From positions 124,001-188,000 of the forward strand of contig NZ_JAVIWQ010000002.1 in assembly GCF_034313965.1 (NCBI RefSeq): 64,000 nucleotides of DNA. Reading direction: 5' to 3'. This document shows positions 36,746 to 45,000 of the stretch, one piece after another. How positions within the stretch are numbered: the first letter of the stretch is position 1; every line of letters starts with the position of its first letter. Under the pieces are notes generated by a model that was not told where the DNA came from, searched no databases, and saw nothing but the letters and a program-made list of their open reading frames with translations. Source of the DNA: Herbaspirillum sp. RTI4 (GTDB lineage Bacteria > Pseudomonadota > Gammaproteobacteria > Burkholderiales > Burkholderiaceae_D). Position numbers and translations under genes: made by a program.

Positions 36746-37996
36746 TCAGCTAAAACGCCGCACCGCATCCAGCGCCAGTCCGGCGCCGATGCTGCCAAAC
36801 AGATCGCCTTCCACCTGCCGCGCCTGCGGCACCACGGCGGCAATGCGCTGCCGCAGCAAAGACACACCACTGGAACCACCAGTAAAAAACACAGAATCAA
36901 TCTGATCGGCTGCTACACCGGCGTCGCTCAGCAAGCGCACGACGGTGTTTTCCACATTCGAAATCAGTGGCGCGATGCTGGTGTGAAACTGCTCTCGGCT
37001 CAGATGAATCATTTCCGGCGGCGTCAGGCGATCCAGCGATAGCTGAGCGGTCGGGGAATCGGAAAGCACAATCTTCCCGGCCTCCACCTGCAAGGCCAGC
37101 CAGTGACCGGCACGTTGTTCGACCAGATCAATCAGACGCGCAAACTTGTCGCGCTCGCGCACTTCGCGGTAGACGTCTTTTAACTGCTCCGCCGCTTTGC
37201 GGGTGTAGGCCAGATTGATCGTGTGCCAGGTGGCGAGATTAAAGTACGGCGCGGACGGTACTTCCGTGCCGTTGAGCAGCAAGCCGCCCAGTCCCAGTCC
37301 CGGCATGACAGCGGCCAGACTCAGGTATTTATCGAAATCAGTACCGCCGATATGCACCCCGCCGGTAGCCAGAATATCGCTGCGCCGATCGGCCTTGCGC
37401 GCGCGCGCGGGCGACAAACGCACCAGCGAAAAGTCGGAGGTGCCACCGCCGATATCGACGATCAGCGCCAGTTCTTCACGGTCAATGGTGGATTCGTAAT
37501 CGAAGGCGGCGGCAATCGGTTCGTATTGGAAAGCAATGTCGGTGAAACCGGCCGACAGCGCGATTTCGGCCAGCGTGTCCTGCGCCTGTTTATCGGCAGC
37601 GGCGTTATCGTCGATAAAAAATACCGGGCGTCCGAACACGGCTTGCGTGAATTCGCGACCAGCAGCCTGTTCGGCACGGCGCTTGAGTTCGCCGATGAAT
37701 TTTCCTAGCAAGTCGCGGAACGGCAGGGCTTGTCCGCCGACTTCGGTCTGGCCGTCGATGAGCCCCGAACCGAGCAGACTTTTCAGAGACCGCATGAGAC
37801 GGCCTTCGTAGCCGGCGAGGTATTCGGTCAGCGCGGCGCGGCCGTAACTGAACTGCTCTTCGTCGGCGTTGTAAAACACCACGGAGGGAATCGTGGATTT
37901 GCCGTCTTCCAGCGGCAGCAGGGCGTGTTGCCCCGGCCGTTGCCAGCCGACGGTGGAATTGGAAGTGCCAAAATCGACGCCGCAAGCATGAGCCAT
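36746..37996 (-). CDS. yegD: Hsp70-family chaperone-like protein YegD
   Basis: 416 residues, far shorter than DnaK because the substrate-binding domain is missing. The actin-like ATPase has phosphate-1 GVDFGTSNSTVGW, phosphate-2 ALIVDIGGGTSDFSLV, the adenosine motif FFTGGSSGVSLLRQ and EPIAAAFDYE. YegD proteins are standalone nucleotide-binding domains of uncertain role. It converges on adenine deaminase, with about 95 bases between the stops and no obvious terminator. Its start faces the heptamer locus. Confidence 0.9.
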   Translation of the reverse strand: MAHACGVDFGTSNSTVGWQRPGQHALLPLEDGKSTIPSVVFYNADEEQFSYGRAALTEYLAGYEGRLMRSLKSLLGSGLIDGQTEVGGQALPFRDLLGKFIGELKRRAEQAAGREFTQAVFGRPVFFIDDNAAADKQAQDTLAEIALSAGFTDIAFQYEPIAAAFDYESTIDREELALIVDIGGGTSDFSLVRLSPARARKADRRSDILATGGVHIGGTDFDKYLSLAAVMPGLGLGGLLLNGTEVPSAPYFNLATWHTINLAYTRKAAEQLKDVYREVRERDKFARLIDLVEQRAGHWLALQVEAGKIVLSDSPTAQLSLDRLTPPEMIHLSREQFHTSIAPLISNVENTVVRLLSDAGVAADQIDSVFFTGGSSGVSLLRQRIAAVVPQARQVEGDLFGSIGAGLALDAVRRFS

Positions 37997-38156
37997 TGCT
38001 ATCTTTCAGACTGGACAACGCGCAATGATAACGGAACATCGTAGCGCACGGGTTTTCACCTGAAAACCGGTGTTGCAGCTTATACAAGTACCTTGCTGTG
38101 CCATCCTGAACACCACAGCGATTGTCGCGTGTCGCGGCAATAGTGTGTTTGCGCCA

Positions 38157-38214
38157 GACCGGCTTACAGCCGGATCCTTCGATACGGAGCGATGCTCCTA
38201 CTCAGGACGAACGG
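38157..38214 (+). repeat. Border element, left of array B
   Basis: 58 bp: hairpin 1 CCGGCTTACAGCCGG, GATCCTTCGATAC, hairpin 2 GGAGCGATGCTCC, then CTCAGGACGAACGG. Confidence 0.9.
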
Positions 38215-38967
38215 TAGAAAATATGGTCGGGTGGCGGGTGGCGGGTGGCGGATGTCGGGTGTCGGGTGTCGGGTGGCGGGTGGCGGGTGGCGGGTGGCGG
38301 GTGGCGGGTGACGGGTGTCAGGTGTCAGGTGTCGGGTGGCGGGTGGCGGGTGGCGGGTATCGGGTATCGGGTATCGGGTATCGGGTATCGGGTATCGGGT
38401 ATCGGGTATCGGGTATCGGGTATCGGGTATCGGGCATCGGGCATCGGGCATCGGGCATCGGGCATCGGGCATCGGGCATCGGGCATCGGGCATCGGGCAT
38501 CGGGCATCGGGCATCGGGCATCGGGCATCGGGCATCGGGCATCGGGCATCGGGCATCGGGCATCGGGCATCGGGCATCGGGCATCGGGCATCGGGCATCG
38601 GGCATCGGGCATCGGGCATCGGGCATCGGGCATCGGGCATCGGGCATCGGGCATCGGGCATCGGGCATCGGGTGGCGGGTGGCGGGTGGCGGGTGTCGGG
38701 TGTCGGGTGTCGGGTGTCGGGTGTCGGGTGTCGGGTGTCGGGTGGCGGGTGGCGGGTGGCGGGTGGCGGGTGGCGGGTGGCGGGTGGCGGGTGGCGGGTG
38801 GCGGGTGGCGGGTGGCGGGTGGCGGGTGGCGGGTGTCGGGTGACGGGTGACGGGTGACGGGTGACGGGTGACGGGTGACGGGTGACGGGTGACGGGTGGC
38901 GGGTGGCGGGTGGCGGGTGGCGGGTGACGGGTGGTAGGTTGAGGCGGTAGATGGCAGCACTCATTTC

Positions 38968-39025
38968 CCGTTCGTCCTGAGTAGGGACGTAGTCCCGTAT
39001 CGAAGGATCCGGCTGCAAGCCGGTC
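38968..39025 (-). repeat. Border element, right of array B
   Basis: Inverted 58-bp copy: CCGTTCGTCCTGAG, hairpin 2 GGGACGTAGTCCC, GTATCGAAGGATC, hairpin 1 CCGGCTGCAAGCCGG. Confidence 0.9.
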
Positions 39026-39100
39026 GGACAACACCCCCACCTGCCGGCCCGGGTTTAAAGCGACGCCCACAAGTATCACCTCCCCCGAAAAAAGCGCCCC

Positions 39101-40306
39101 TTACTCTCCTTTTGCCCCTGCCTCATACCACTCGCCCAGCACGCGTCGGTCTTCATCGCTAAGATGGGTCAGGTTGCCCAGCGGCATGCTTTTTTGCACC
39201 ACCACCTGCTGATAAATCATTTGCGCATGCTGCAATATCGCCGCCTTGTCTTCCAGCACCACACCCTTGCCCGGCACCGGCATCATGCTCGGTTTGGCGG
39301 CATGGCATTGCAGGCAGTGACCGGCAATGATGGCTTGCACCGTGGCGAAGCTGACTTCCCCCTGCGCCGGAGCCGCCGTCGCAGCAGGTGGTTGCGGGGC
39401 AATCCAGACCGCTACCGCGACCAGCACCACCACGGCCGCAATCGGATACCCCGGTTTGAAGATGCCCTTATGGCGCAACACAAAAAACTGCCGCACCAGC
39501 ACACCCGCCAGCATGATCGCCAGCAGCACCACCCAGTTATGCGGCGCGGCGTAAGTCATGCTGTAGTGGTTCGACAGCATCGCAAACAGCACCGGCAGGG
39601 TGAAATACGTGTTGTGCACACTGCGCTGCTTGCCGCGCTTGCCGTGGATAGGGTCGGGCGCATTGCCGGCACGCATGGAAGCCACCATTTTGCGTTGCCC
39701 GGGAATGATCCAGAAAAACACATTGCCGCTCATGATGGTGGCCAGCGTCGCGCCCATCAACAGGAATGCAGCGCGACCGGCGAACAGATGGCATGCCAGC
39801 CAGGCACCGGCCGCCACCAGCACTACCAGCAACACGCCGACGATCCTATCGCCGTGCCTGCGGTCGCCGAACACGCGGCATACGGCGTCATACAGCAGCC
39901 ATCCGGCCGCCAGAAACCCCAGCGCAGCAGCAACTGCGGTCGAGGCCGCCATCGGCATGACGCCGGGATCGACCAGAAAGGTCTTGGCATTGAACAAATA
40001 CAGCACGGAAAACAAGGCAAAGCCCGATAACCAGGTGCTATAGGCTTCCCAGAAAAACCAGTGCAGATGCGCCGGCAGCTTCTTCGGTGCCAGCAGATAT
40101 TTCTGCGGATTGTAAAAACCGCCGCCATGCACCGCCCACAATTCACCGCCCACGCCCTTGGCTTTCAAGGCAGGGTCTTCCGGCGGCAGCAAACTATTGT
40201 CGAGCCAGACGAAGTAAAACGATGAGCCGATCCAGGCGATTGCCGTGATCACATGCAACCAGCGCAACAGCAAATTCAACCAATCGAAAATATAGGCTTC
40301 CAGCAT
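39101..40306 (-). CDS. puuD: Urate hydroxylase PuuD with C-terminal cytochrome c domain
   Basis: 401 residues. PuuD is a membrane urate oxidase. The N-terminal part has about eight membrane helices (LLLRWLHVITAIAWIGSSFYFVWLD, YSTWLSGFALFSVLYLF, FLLMGATLATIMSGNVFFWIIPGQRKM, HNTYFTLPVLFAMLSNHYSMTY). After a short linker the periplasmic domain carries heme motif CLQCH (about 331-335) and a Met ligand candidate in SMPLGNLTHL. Electrons from urate would pass to the respiratory chain. It is divergent from the GntR-puuE pair, with an operator-like palindrome between them. GAGAG lies upstream of the ATG. Confidence 0.94.
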   Translation of the reverse strand: MLEAYIFDWLNLLLRWLHVITAIAWIGSSFYFVWLDNSLLPPEDPALKAKGVGGELWAVHGGGFYNPQKYLLAPKKLPAHLHWFFWEAYSTWLSGFALFSVLYLFNAKTFLVDPGVMPMAASTAVAAALGFLAAGWLLYDAVCRVFGDRRHGDRIVGVLLVVLVAAGAWLACHLFAGRAAFLLMGATLATIMSGNVFFWIIPGQRKMVASMRAGNAPDPIHGKRGKQRSVHNTYFTLPVLFAMLSNHYSMTYAAPHNWVVLLAIMLAGVLVRQFFVLRHKGIFKPGYPIAAVVVLVAVAVWIAPQPPAATAAPAQGEVSFATVQAIIAGHCLQCHAAKPSMMPVPGKGVVLEDKAAILQHAQMIYQQVVVQKSMPLGNLTHLSDEDRRVLGEWYEAGAKGE

Positions 40307-40362
40307 TTCTTTCTCTCCCCAGCGTGGCGGCGCGTGCCGCTCAACAATTTTTGGTCAAAACC

Positions 40363-40376
40363 ACAACAATAGTTAA
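40363..40376. promoter_or_regulatory. 14-bp sequence shared with the ABC transporter promoter region
   Basis: ACAACAATAGTTAA occurs here, 57 bases before the puuD start, and identically at 47938-47951 upstream of the ABC ATPase gene. Possible common regulatory site; it shares the ACAATA half of the palindrome at 40443. Confidence 0.45.
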
Positions 40377-40442
40377 GAACCTCTGACTAAATTACTGCGC
40401 AATGCAATCCCAGACATCCTTTAATAACAAATTTCCAGCATT

Positions 40443-40456
40443 ATTGTCGACAATAT
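40443..40456. promoter_or_regulatory. Operator-like palindrome in the puuD/GntR divergent region
   Basis: TATTGTCGACAATA is a perfect 14-bp palindrome containing TTGTCGACAA, which fits the TnGTnnnACnA-type sites of FCD-class GntR regulators. It lies 54 bases before the regulator start. Confidence 0.6.
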
Positions 40457-40509
40457 TTTATTTTTAATTCACAATTTGCCATCCAATTCTTCTCACTCCT
40501 CTTATCTCT

Positions 40510-41220
40510 ATGTCCCGCATCCCTGTCCCCGAAGAAAAATCACCTAAGTCCAGCGTCACGGAAGAGCACATGTATCAGGACGTCTACGACGCCATCATGG
40601 AACACCGTTTGCCGCCCGGGACCAAACTGACAGAGCAGGTCTTGTGCCAGATCTACAGTACCGCGCGCCACACGGTGCGCAAAGTGCTCACGCGCCTTTC
40701 CACCGAAGGTCTGGTCGACCTGGAAGCCAATCGCGGCGCGTTCATTGCCAGCCCTTCCAGCCAGGAAGCGAAAGACATGTTTGAGATGCGCAACATTCTG
40801 GAACATGCGGCGCTGGCCAAAGTCGCCAGCCATGCCGGCACCCGACAACTGGCGGCGCTGCGCAAGCTGGTCAACGAAGAACGCGCAGCGCATCAGCGCG
40901 GCGACCGCCCGACGTGGATACGACTGTCGGCGCGCTTCCATCTGGAACTGGCGATGCTGACCGACAACGCGCTGCTGGTCGACGCCCTGCATCGGCTGGT
41001 ATCGCGCACCACCCTGCTGATCGCCAACATCGACGCGCCCGGACAAAACGCCTGCTCCTTCGACGAACACGACGACGTTCTCAGCGCGCTGGAAAAAGGC
41101 GACCTCGCACAAGCCCAGCATCACATGGCACACCATTTGCAGCATTGTGAAGAACGCGTACAGCCGGAAGCCAGCGAAGGCTTCGACCTGCGCAATGTCC
41201 TGGGGAAATCCATATCGTGA
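40510..41220 (+). CDS. GntR-family (FCD) regulator of purine catabolism
   Basis: 236 residues. The winged helix (MYQDVYDAIMEHRLPPGTKLTEQVLCQIYSTARHTVRKVLTRLSTEGLV, about 20-75) is followed by an all-helical FCD ligand-binding domain. That domain has the metal-ligand pattern MRNILEHAAL, FHLELAMLTDN and the His pair in DEHDDVL and MAHHLQHCEERV. The stop overlaps the puuE start (GTGA), so it is co-transcribed with puuE and probably controls it and puuD. The effector could be urate, hydroxyisourate or allantoin; nothing visible decides. Confidence 0.88.
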   Translation: MSRIPVPEEKSPKSSVTEEHMYQDVYDAIMEHRLPPGTKLTEQVLCQIYSTARHTVRKVLTRLSTEGLVDLEANRGAFIASPSSQEAKDMFEMRNILEHAALAKVASHAGTRQLAALRKLVNEERAAHQRGDRPTWIRLSARFHLELAMLTDNALLVDALHRLVSRTTLLIANIDAPGQNACSFDEHDDVLSALEKGDLAQAQHHMAHHLQHCEERVQPEASEGFDLRNVLGKSIS

Positions 41221-42203
41221 ATGCCAAACTGCCTGAGCCTTATCCGCGTGAGCCTTATCCGCGTGACCCTTATCCGCGTGACCTGATCGGCTACGGTCGC
41301 CGTCCACCGCATGCGCGCTGGCCGCGCAGCGCCCGCATCGCGGTGCAGTTCGTCCTCAATTACGAAGAAGGCGGCGAAAGCAATGTGCTGCACGGCGACG
41401 CCGGTTCCGAACAGTTTTTGTCGGACATCATCGGCGCGGCCTCCTACCCGGCGCGGCACATGTCGCTGGAATCGCTGTACGAATACGGATCGCGGGCGGG
41501 CGTCTGGCGCATCCTGCGCGAATTTGAAAAACGCAACCTGCCGCTAACCGTCTTCGGCGTTGCCATGGCCTTGCAGCGTCATCCCGATTTAGCGCAAGCC
41601 TGCGGCGAACTCGGCCATGAAATCGCCTGCCACGGCTGGCGTTGGCTGCATTATCAGGAAGTCGATATCGACACCGAGCGCGAACACATGCGCATCGGCG
41701 TGGAAACTCTGCGCCAACTGACCGGCACCGCGCCGCTCGGCTGGTACACCGGACGCGATTCGCCGCACACCCGGCAGCTACTGGTCGAACACGGCGGCTT
41801 CATTTACGACTCCGATTATTACGGCGACGACCTGCCGCTCTGGACCGAAGTGCAGCTCAGTGATGGTAGCCGCCATCCGCATCTGATCGTGCCCTATGCG
41901 CTCGACAGCAACGACATGCGCTTCGCTTCACCGCAGGGCTTCAATACCGCCGACCATTTTTATGCGTATCTGAAAGACAGCTTTGATGTGCTGTACGAGG
42001 AAGGCGATCCGCAAGGTCTGAACGCGCCGAAGATGTTGTCGGTCGGCATGCATTGCCGCTTGCTGGGCCGGCCGGGACGCTTCCGTGCCTTGCAGCGCTT
42101 TCTGGATTATCTGGAAACCAAGGAGCATGTCTGGATTTGCCGCCGCATCGATATCGCCCGCCACTGGCATGCCTACCATCCCTATCGGCCGGACGGCATT
42201 TAG
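41217..42203 (+). CDS. puuE: Allantoinase PuuE (polysaccharide-deacetylase fold)
   Basis: 328 residues from a GTG that overlaps the regulator stop. PuuE opens allantoin to allantoate. Family motifs: RDLIGYGRRPPHARWP, QFVLNYEEGGESNVLHGD, AASYPARHMSLESLYEYGSRAGVWR, HEIACHGWRWLHYQ, GWYTGRDSPHTRQLL and DLPLWTEV. The first 25 residues contain an extra in-frame duplication: three PYPR(E/D) copies made by a 15-bp DNA repeat, of which normal PuuE has one (YPRDLIGYG). Confidence 0.94.
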   Translation: MNAKLPEPYPREPYPRDPYPRDLIGYGRRPPHARWPRSARIAVQFVLNYEEGGESNVLHGDAGSEQFLSDIIGAASYPARHMSLESLYEYGSRAGVWRILREFEKRNLPLTVFGVAMALQRHPDLAQACGELGHEIACHGWRWLHYQEVDIDTEREHMRIGVETLRQLTGTAPLGWYTGRDSPHTRQLLVEHGGFIYDSDYYGDDLPLWTEVQLSDGSRHPHLIVPYALDSNDMRFASPQGFNTADHFYAYLKDSFDVLYEEGDPQGLNAPKMLSVGMHCRLLGRPGRFRALQRFLDYLETKEHVWICRRIDIARHWHAYHPYRPDGI

Positions 42204-42399
42204 CGAGTTCTGATTCCATTACCGCTCGCCGCAAAACGGTGCAACTGCCCGATTGCGGTGAAGGCGCTCACCAACTTGTTGCGCATTGGCTGCCGCATTG
42301 TTGACGATCTGAGTATTTCTTCGCGCACAACGTAAGGCATGCCAAGTGGCATAGTGCTTGCGTCTATCCGACTTTCCCTCTCCGCCAAAAGGCAAGCAG

Positions 42400-43479
42400 A
42401 TGAACGCCCCTATTGCTGACCAGCAAACGCCCGCCTTTACCGTTCCCCTGATCGATATCACCCCGTTCCAGCATGGCGACGCGGCACAAAAGCAAGCCGT
42501 CGCCGCGCAGATCGACTGCGCCGCACGCGAAGTCGGCTTCATGCAGATTACCGGCCACGGCATTCCAGATAGCGCAATCGTCGGCTTGCAGAGCGCCATT
42601 GATGGATTTTTCAGTTTGCCGGCGCAGCAAAAACTGGCCTGGCAACCGCCCTCGGTGGATATTAATCGCGGCTACAACGGCCCGCTCAGCGAACGTCTCA
42701 GCTACAGTCTGGGCGTCACCTCGCCGGCCGATCTGTTTGAAGCCTTCAACGTCGGCACTCAGGCATCCGCCTTTCCCGCATTGAAGCTGTCGGCGCGTGA
42801 CTATCCCGCCAATATCTGGCCTGATCAGCCCCCCGCCTTCCAACAACAGGTACAGAACTGGTTCGACCATGCCGGCGCACTGGCGCACCGGCTCACACGG
42901 ATTTTCGCGGTCGCGCTGGATTTGCCCGAAACCTACTTCATCGACTACACCGACCATTCCGTCGACATGCTGCGCATCAATCATTACCAGATGCCGGCGG
43001 CCGATCAGCGGCTGGAAGCGGGACAAATGGGCATGGGTGCGCATACCGATTACGGCATCGTGACCATCCTGTGGGCCGACAGGGTCACGCCCGGATTGCA
43101 GATTCTCGATAGCGGCGGCACATGGCACGACGTCACCCCCGCGCCCGGTGCATTGCTGATTAATCTGGGAGACATGCTGGCGCGCTGGACCAACGACCGC
43201 TGGCGCTCGACCATGCACCGCGTGCTGGCGCCGGTGGATGCCGCAGGCCGCATGGTGCGCCGCCGTTCAGCCGCCTACTTCCATGACGGCAACGCCGATG
43301 CGCTGATCTCCTGCCTGCCCGGTTGTACCGACGACACGCATCCGCCGCTGTATGCGCCGGTGACGGTGGCCGAACATCTGACGGCCAAGCTGGAAGGTTC
43401 GCGCGGACTGGCGCTTAACCCCGATGCGGTGCGTGAAGCCGCGCGGCTGAAGACTAGTCAGTCCGAACCTGAAGACTGA
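42400..43479 (+). CDS. Isopenicillin-N-synthase-like 2-oxoglutarate/Fe(II) oxygenase
   Basis: 359 residues from the ATG at 42400. The N-terminal DIOX_N-type region (VPLIDITPFQHGD, REVGFMQITGHGIPDS) is followed by the catalytic core. Iron ligands are H-x-D in GAHTDYGIVT and His in STMHRVLAPV, and the 2-oxoglutarate ligands are RRRSAAYF. Plant-hormone, antibiotic and purine-related oxygenases share this fold, so the substrate is open. Position right after puuE and before a nucleoside importer suggests a purine or purine-derived substrate, which is inference only. Confidence 0.85.
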   Translation: MNAPIADQQTPAFTVPLIDITPFQHGDAAQKQAVAAQIDCAAREVGFMQITGHGIPDSAIVGLQSAIDGFFSLPAQQKLAWQPPSVDINRGYNGPLSERLSYSLGVTSPADLFEAFNVGTQASAFPALKLSARDYPANIWPDQPPAFQQQVQNWFDHAGALAHRLTRIFAVALDLPETYFIDYTDHSVDMLRINHYQMPAADQRLEAGQMGMGAHTDYGIVTILWADRVTPGLQILDSGGTWHDVTPAPGALLINLGDMLARWTNDRWRSTMHRVLAPVDAAGRMVRRRSAAYFHDGNADALISCLPGCTDDTHPPLYAPVTVAEHLTAKLEGSRGLALNPDAVREAARLKTSQSEPED

Positions 43480-43508
43480 AAACCGCACCCTCGATTCGCC
43501 CATTTTCC

Positions 43509-43564
43509 GACCGGCTTGCAGCCGGATCCTTCGATACGCCCTGCGGGCTACTCAGGACGAACGG
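43509..43564 (+). repeat. Border element, left of array C
   Basis: 56 bp: hairpin 1 CCGGCTTGCAGCCGG, GATCCTTCGATAC, hairpin 2 GCCCTGCGGGC, then CTCAGGACGAACGG. Confidence 0.9.
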
Positions 43565-44008
43565 GAGGAGAGTCATAGCGAGCAGGAAAAGAATCATGGG
43601 CAGGTATTAATATCCCGCAAACAAGATTCCAACCTGCGTAGAAATACACAGACCCCTCGCCTTCTACTCGCGCACGGCACCACAACCCGCTCATCCTCTA
43701 CTAGCGCACTACTACCCCACCCCAGACCGTTCATCCTCTACTAGCGCACTTACTACCCCACCCCAGACCGTTCGTCCCCTACTAGCGCACTACTACCCCG
43801 CCCCAAACCGTTCGTCCTCTACTAGCGCACTACTACCCCGCCCCAGACCGTTCATCCTCTACTTGCGCACTTCCTACGCCACCCCAGACCGTTCGTCCTC
43901 TACTAGCGCACTACTACCCCGCCCCAAACCGTTCATCCTCTACTAGCGCACTACTACCCCGCCCCAGACCGTTCGTCCCCTACTAGCGCACTACTACCCC
44001 GCCCCAGA

Positions 44009-44063
44009 CCGTTCGTCCTGAGTAGCCCGCAGGGCGTATCGAAGGATCCGGCGATAGCCGGTC
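44009..44063 (-). repeat. Border element, right of array C
   Basis: Inverted 55-bp copy: CCGTTCGTCCTGAG, hairpin 2 GCCCGCAGGGC, GTATCGAAGGATC, and a one-base-shorter hairpin 1 CCGGCGATAGCCGG. Confidence 0.9.
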
Positions 44064-44079
44064 GAACCGCCCTCCTCAC

Positions 44080-45000
44080 TCACGCATCAGGATGGAAACT
44101 CTTCCCTAACGACGCCGGTTGATTGAGCATGATGGTTTTCGGATCGCGGCAAATAATCACCAGCACCACAATCGTCGCCACATACGGCAGCATCGACAGC
44201 AATTCGGTCGGCACCGCCAACCCGAAACCCTGGGCATAAAGTTGCAGCACCGTCACGCCGCCGAACAGGTATGCCCCCATGACCACGCGCAAGGGTTTCC
44301 AGGTGCCGAACACCACCAGCGCCAGCGCGATCCAGCCTTTGCCGGCGGTCATGCCTTCGACCCACATCGGGGTTTGCACAATCGATAAATAAGCGCCGGC
44401 AACACCGGCCATGGCACCGCCGAACATCACGGCCAGATAACGAATCACAATAGGCGGATGACCAATCGCATGCGCCACTGCCGGCGACTCACCGACCGCG
44501 CGCAGCTTCAAACCGGCATGGCTTCTGTTAAGAAAATAGTGAATGCCGACAAACGCTGCCAGCGATAAATACACCATGATGTCGTAGCGAAACAGCAGCG
44601 GCCCCAGCACCGGAATATCAGACAACACCGGCAGATGAATGCCCTTCAGTCCCGACAAGGGCGTACCCGCCAGATCGTGTCCGACGAAGGCCGACAGGCC
44701 GATGCCGAACAGCGTCAGCGCCAGTCCGCTGGCGACCTGATTGGCTTGCAGCGTCAGCACCAGCACGCCGAAAATCAGCGACATCGCCATCCCGGCGAAA
44801 GCGGCCGCCACAAAACCGACGGCGGCATTGTCACTGGCCAGCGCAGCGGCGAATCCGGCCACGGCACCGATGAGCATCATGCCCTCAATGCCCAGATTGA
44901 GGACGCCGGCTTTTTCCACCACCGTTTCACCGAGCGCAGCGTAAATCAAGGGGGTGGCAGCCACGACGGTGCTGGCAATGACGGGCAGGAGGGCGCTCAT
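44080..45000 (-). CDS. ABC transporter permease, nucleoside/purine type (second permease)
   Basis: 306 residues with 8-9 predicted helices. It is of the YufQ/NupQ branch of BPD_transp_2 permeases: TPLIYAALGETVVEKAGVLNLGIEGMML at the N-terminus, SGLALTLFGIGLSAFVG, LKLRAVGESPAVAHAIG (coupling-helix region), and GMTAGKGWIALALVVFGTWKP. Its ATG overlaps the stop of the first permease. With the ATPase (46114) and the binding protein (49362) it forms a BMP-type importer for nucleosides or purines. Substrate inferred from family and from the neighbouring purine genes. Confidence 0.9.
   Translation of the reverse strand: MSALLPVIASTVVAATPLIYAALGETVVEKAGVLNLGIEGMMLIGAVAGFAAALASDNAAVGFVAAAFAGMAMSLIFGVLVLTLQANQVASGLALTLFGIGLSAFVGHDLAGTPLSGLKGIHLPVLSDIPVLGPLLFRYDIMVYLSLAAFVGIHYFLNRSHAGLKLRAVGESPAVAHAIGHPPIVIRYLAVMFGGAMAGVAGAYLSIVQTPMWVEGMTAGKGWIALALVVFGTWKPLRVVMGAYLFGGVTVLQLYAQGFGLAVPTELLSMLPYVATIVVLVIICRDPKTIMLNQPASLGKSFHPDA

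Larger units (their letters stand above)
38157..39025. repeat. Border-enclosed heptamer array B (about 101 units, mostly NNNCGGG)
   Basis: From 38232 to 38938 the plus strand is an unbroken series of 7-bp units in one register (707 bp, 101 units), nearly all NNNCGGG. Variants come in blocks: TGGCGGG and TGTCGGG mixed at the left, 11 TATCGGG (38358-38434), 34 CATCGGG (38435-38672), 3 TGGCGGG, 7 TGTCGGG, 13 TGGCGGG, 1 TGTCGGG, 8 TGACGGG, 4 TGGCGGG, then decayed units. With few exceptions each unit has GGG separated by 4 bases, a G-quadruplex-capable track. Because 7 is not a multiple of 3, the long open frames in all phases are by-products. Border elements at 38157-38214 and 38968-39025 close the locus. 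Confidence 0.95.
43509..44063. repeat. Border-enclosed tandem array C (40-41 bp unit)
   Basis: Eight units start at about 43687, 43727, 43768, 43808, 43848, 43889, 43929 and 43969, each opening with CCGTTC(G/A)TCC and continuing CTCTACTAGCGCACTACTAC and a C-rich end. The opening bases are the same as the inner end of the right border element that directly follows (44009), so the units look like partial copies of the border plus about 30 bases. Between the left border and the first unit, 43565-43686 is a unique spacer. Borders: 43509-43564 and 44009-44063. The locus lies between converging genes. Confidence 0.9.

Noticed and set aside
38164..39079. Several 180-284 codon frames on both strands with PDARCPM- or ASGIGHR-type repeats
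   Set aside because: A 7-bp repeat without stop codons is open in all phases. No start signals are present and no known protein looks like this.
43565..44008. Possible CRISPR array
   Set aside because: The whole 40-41 bp unit is repeated with little change. There are no unique spacers between direct repeats and no cas genes nearby. The same holds for the other arrays.
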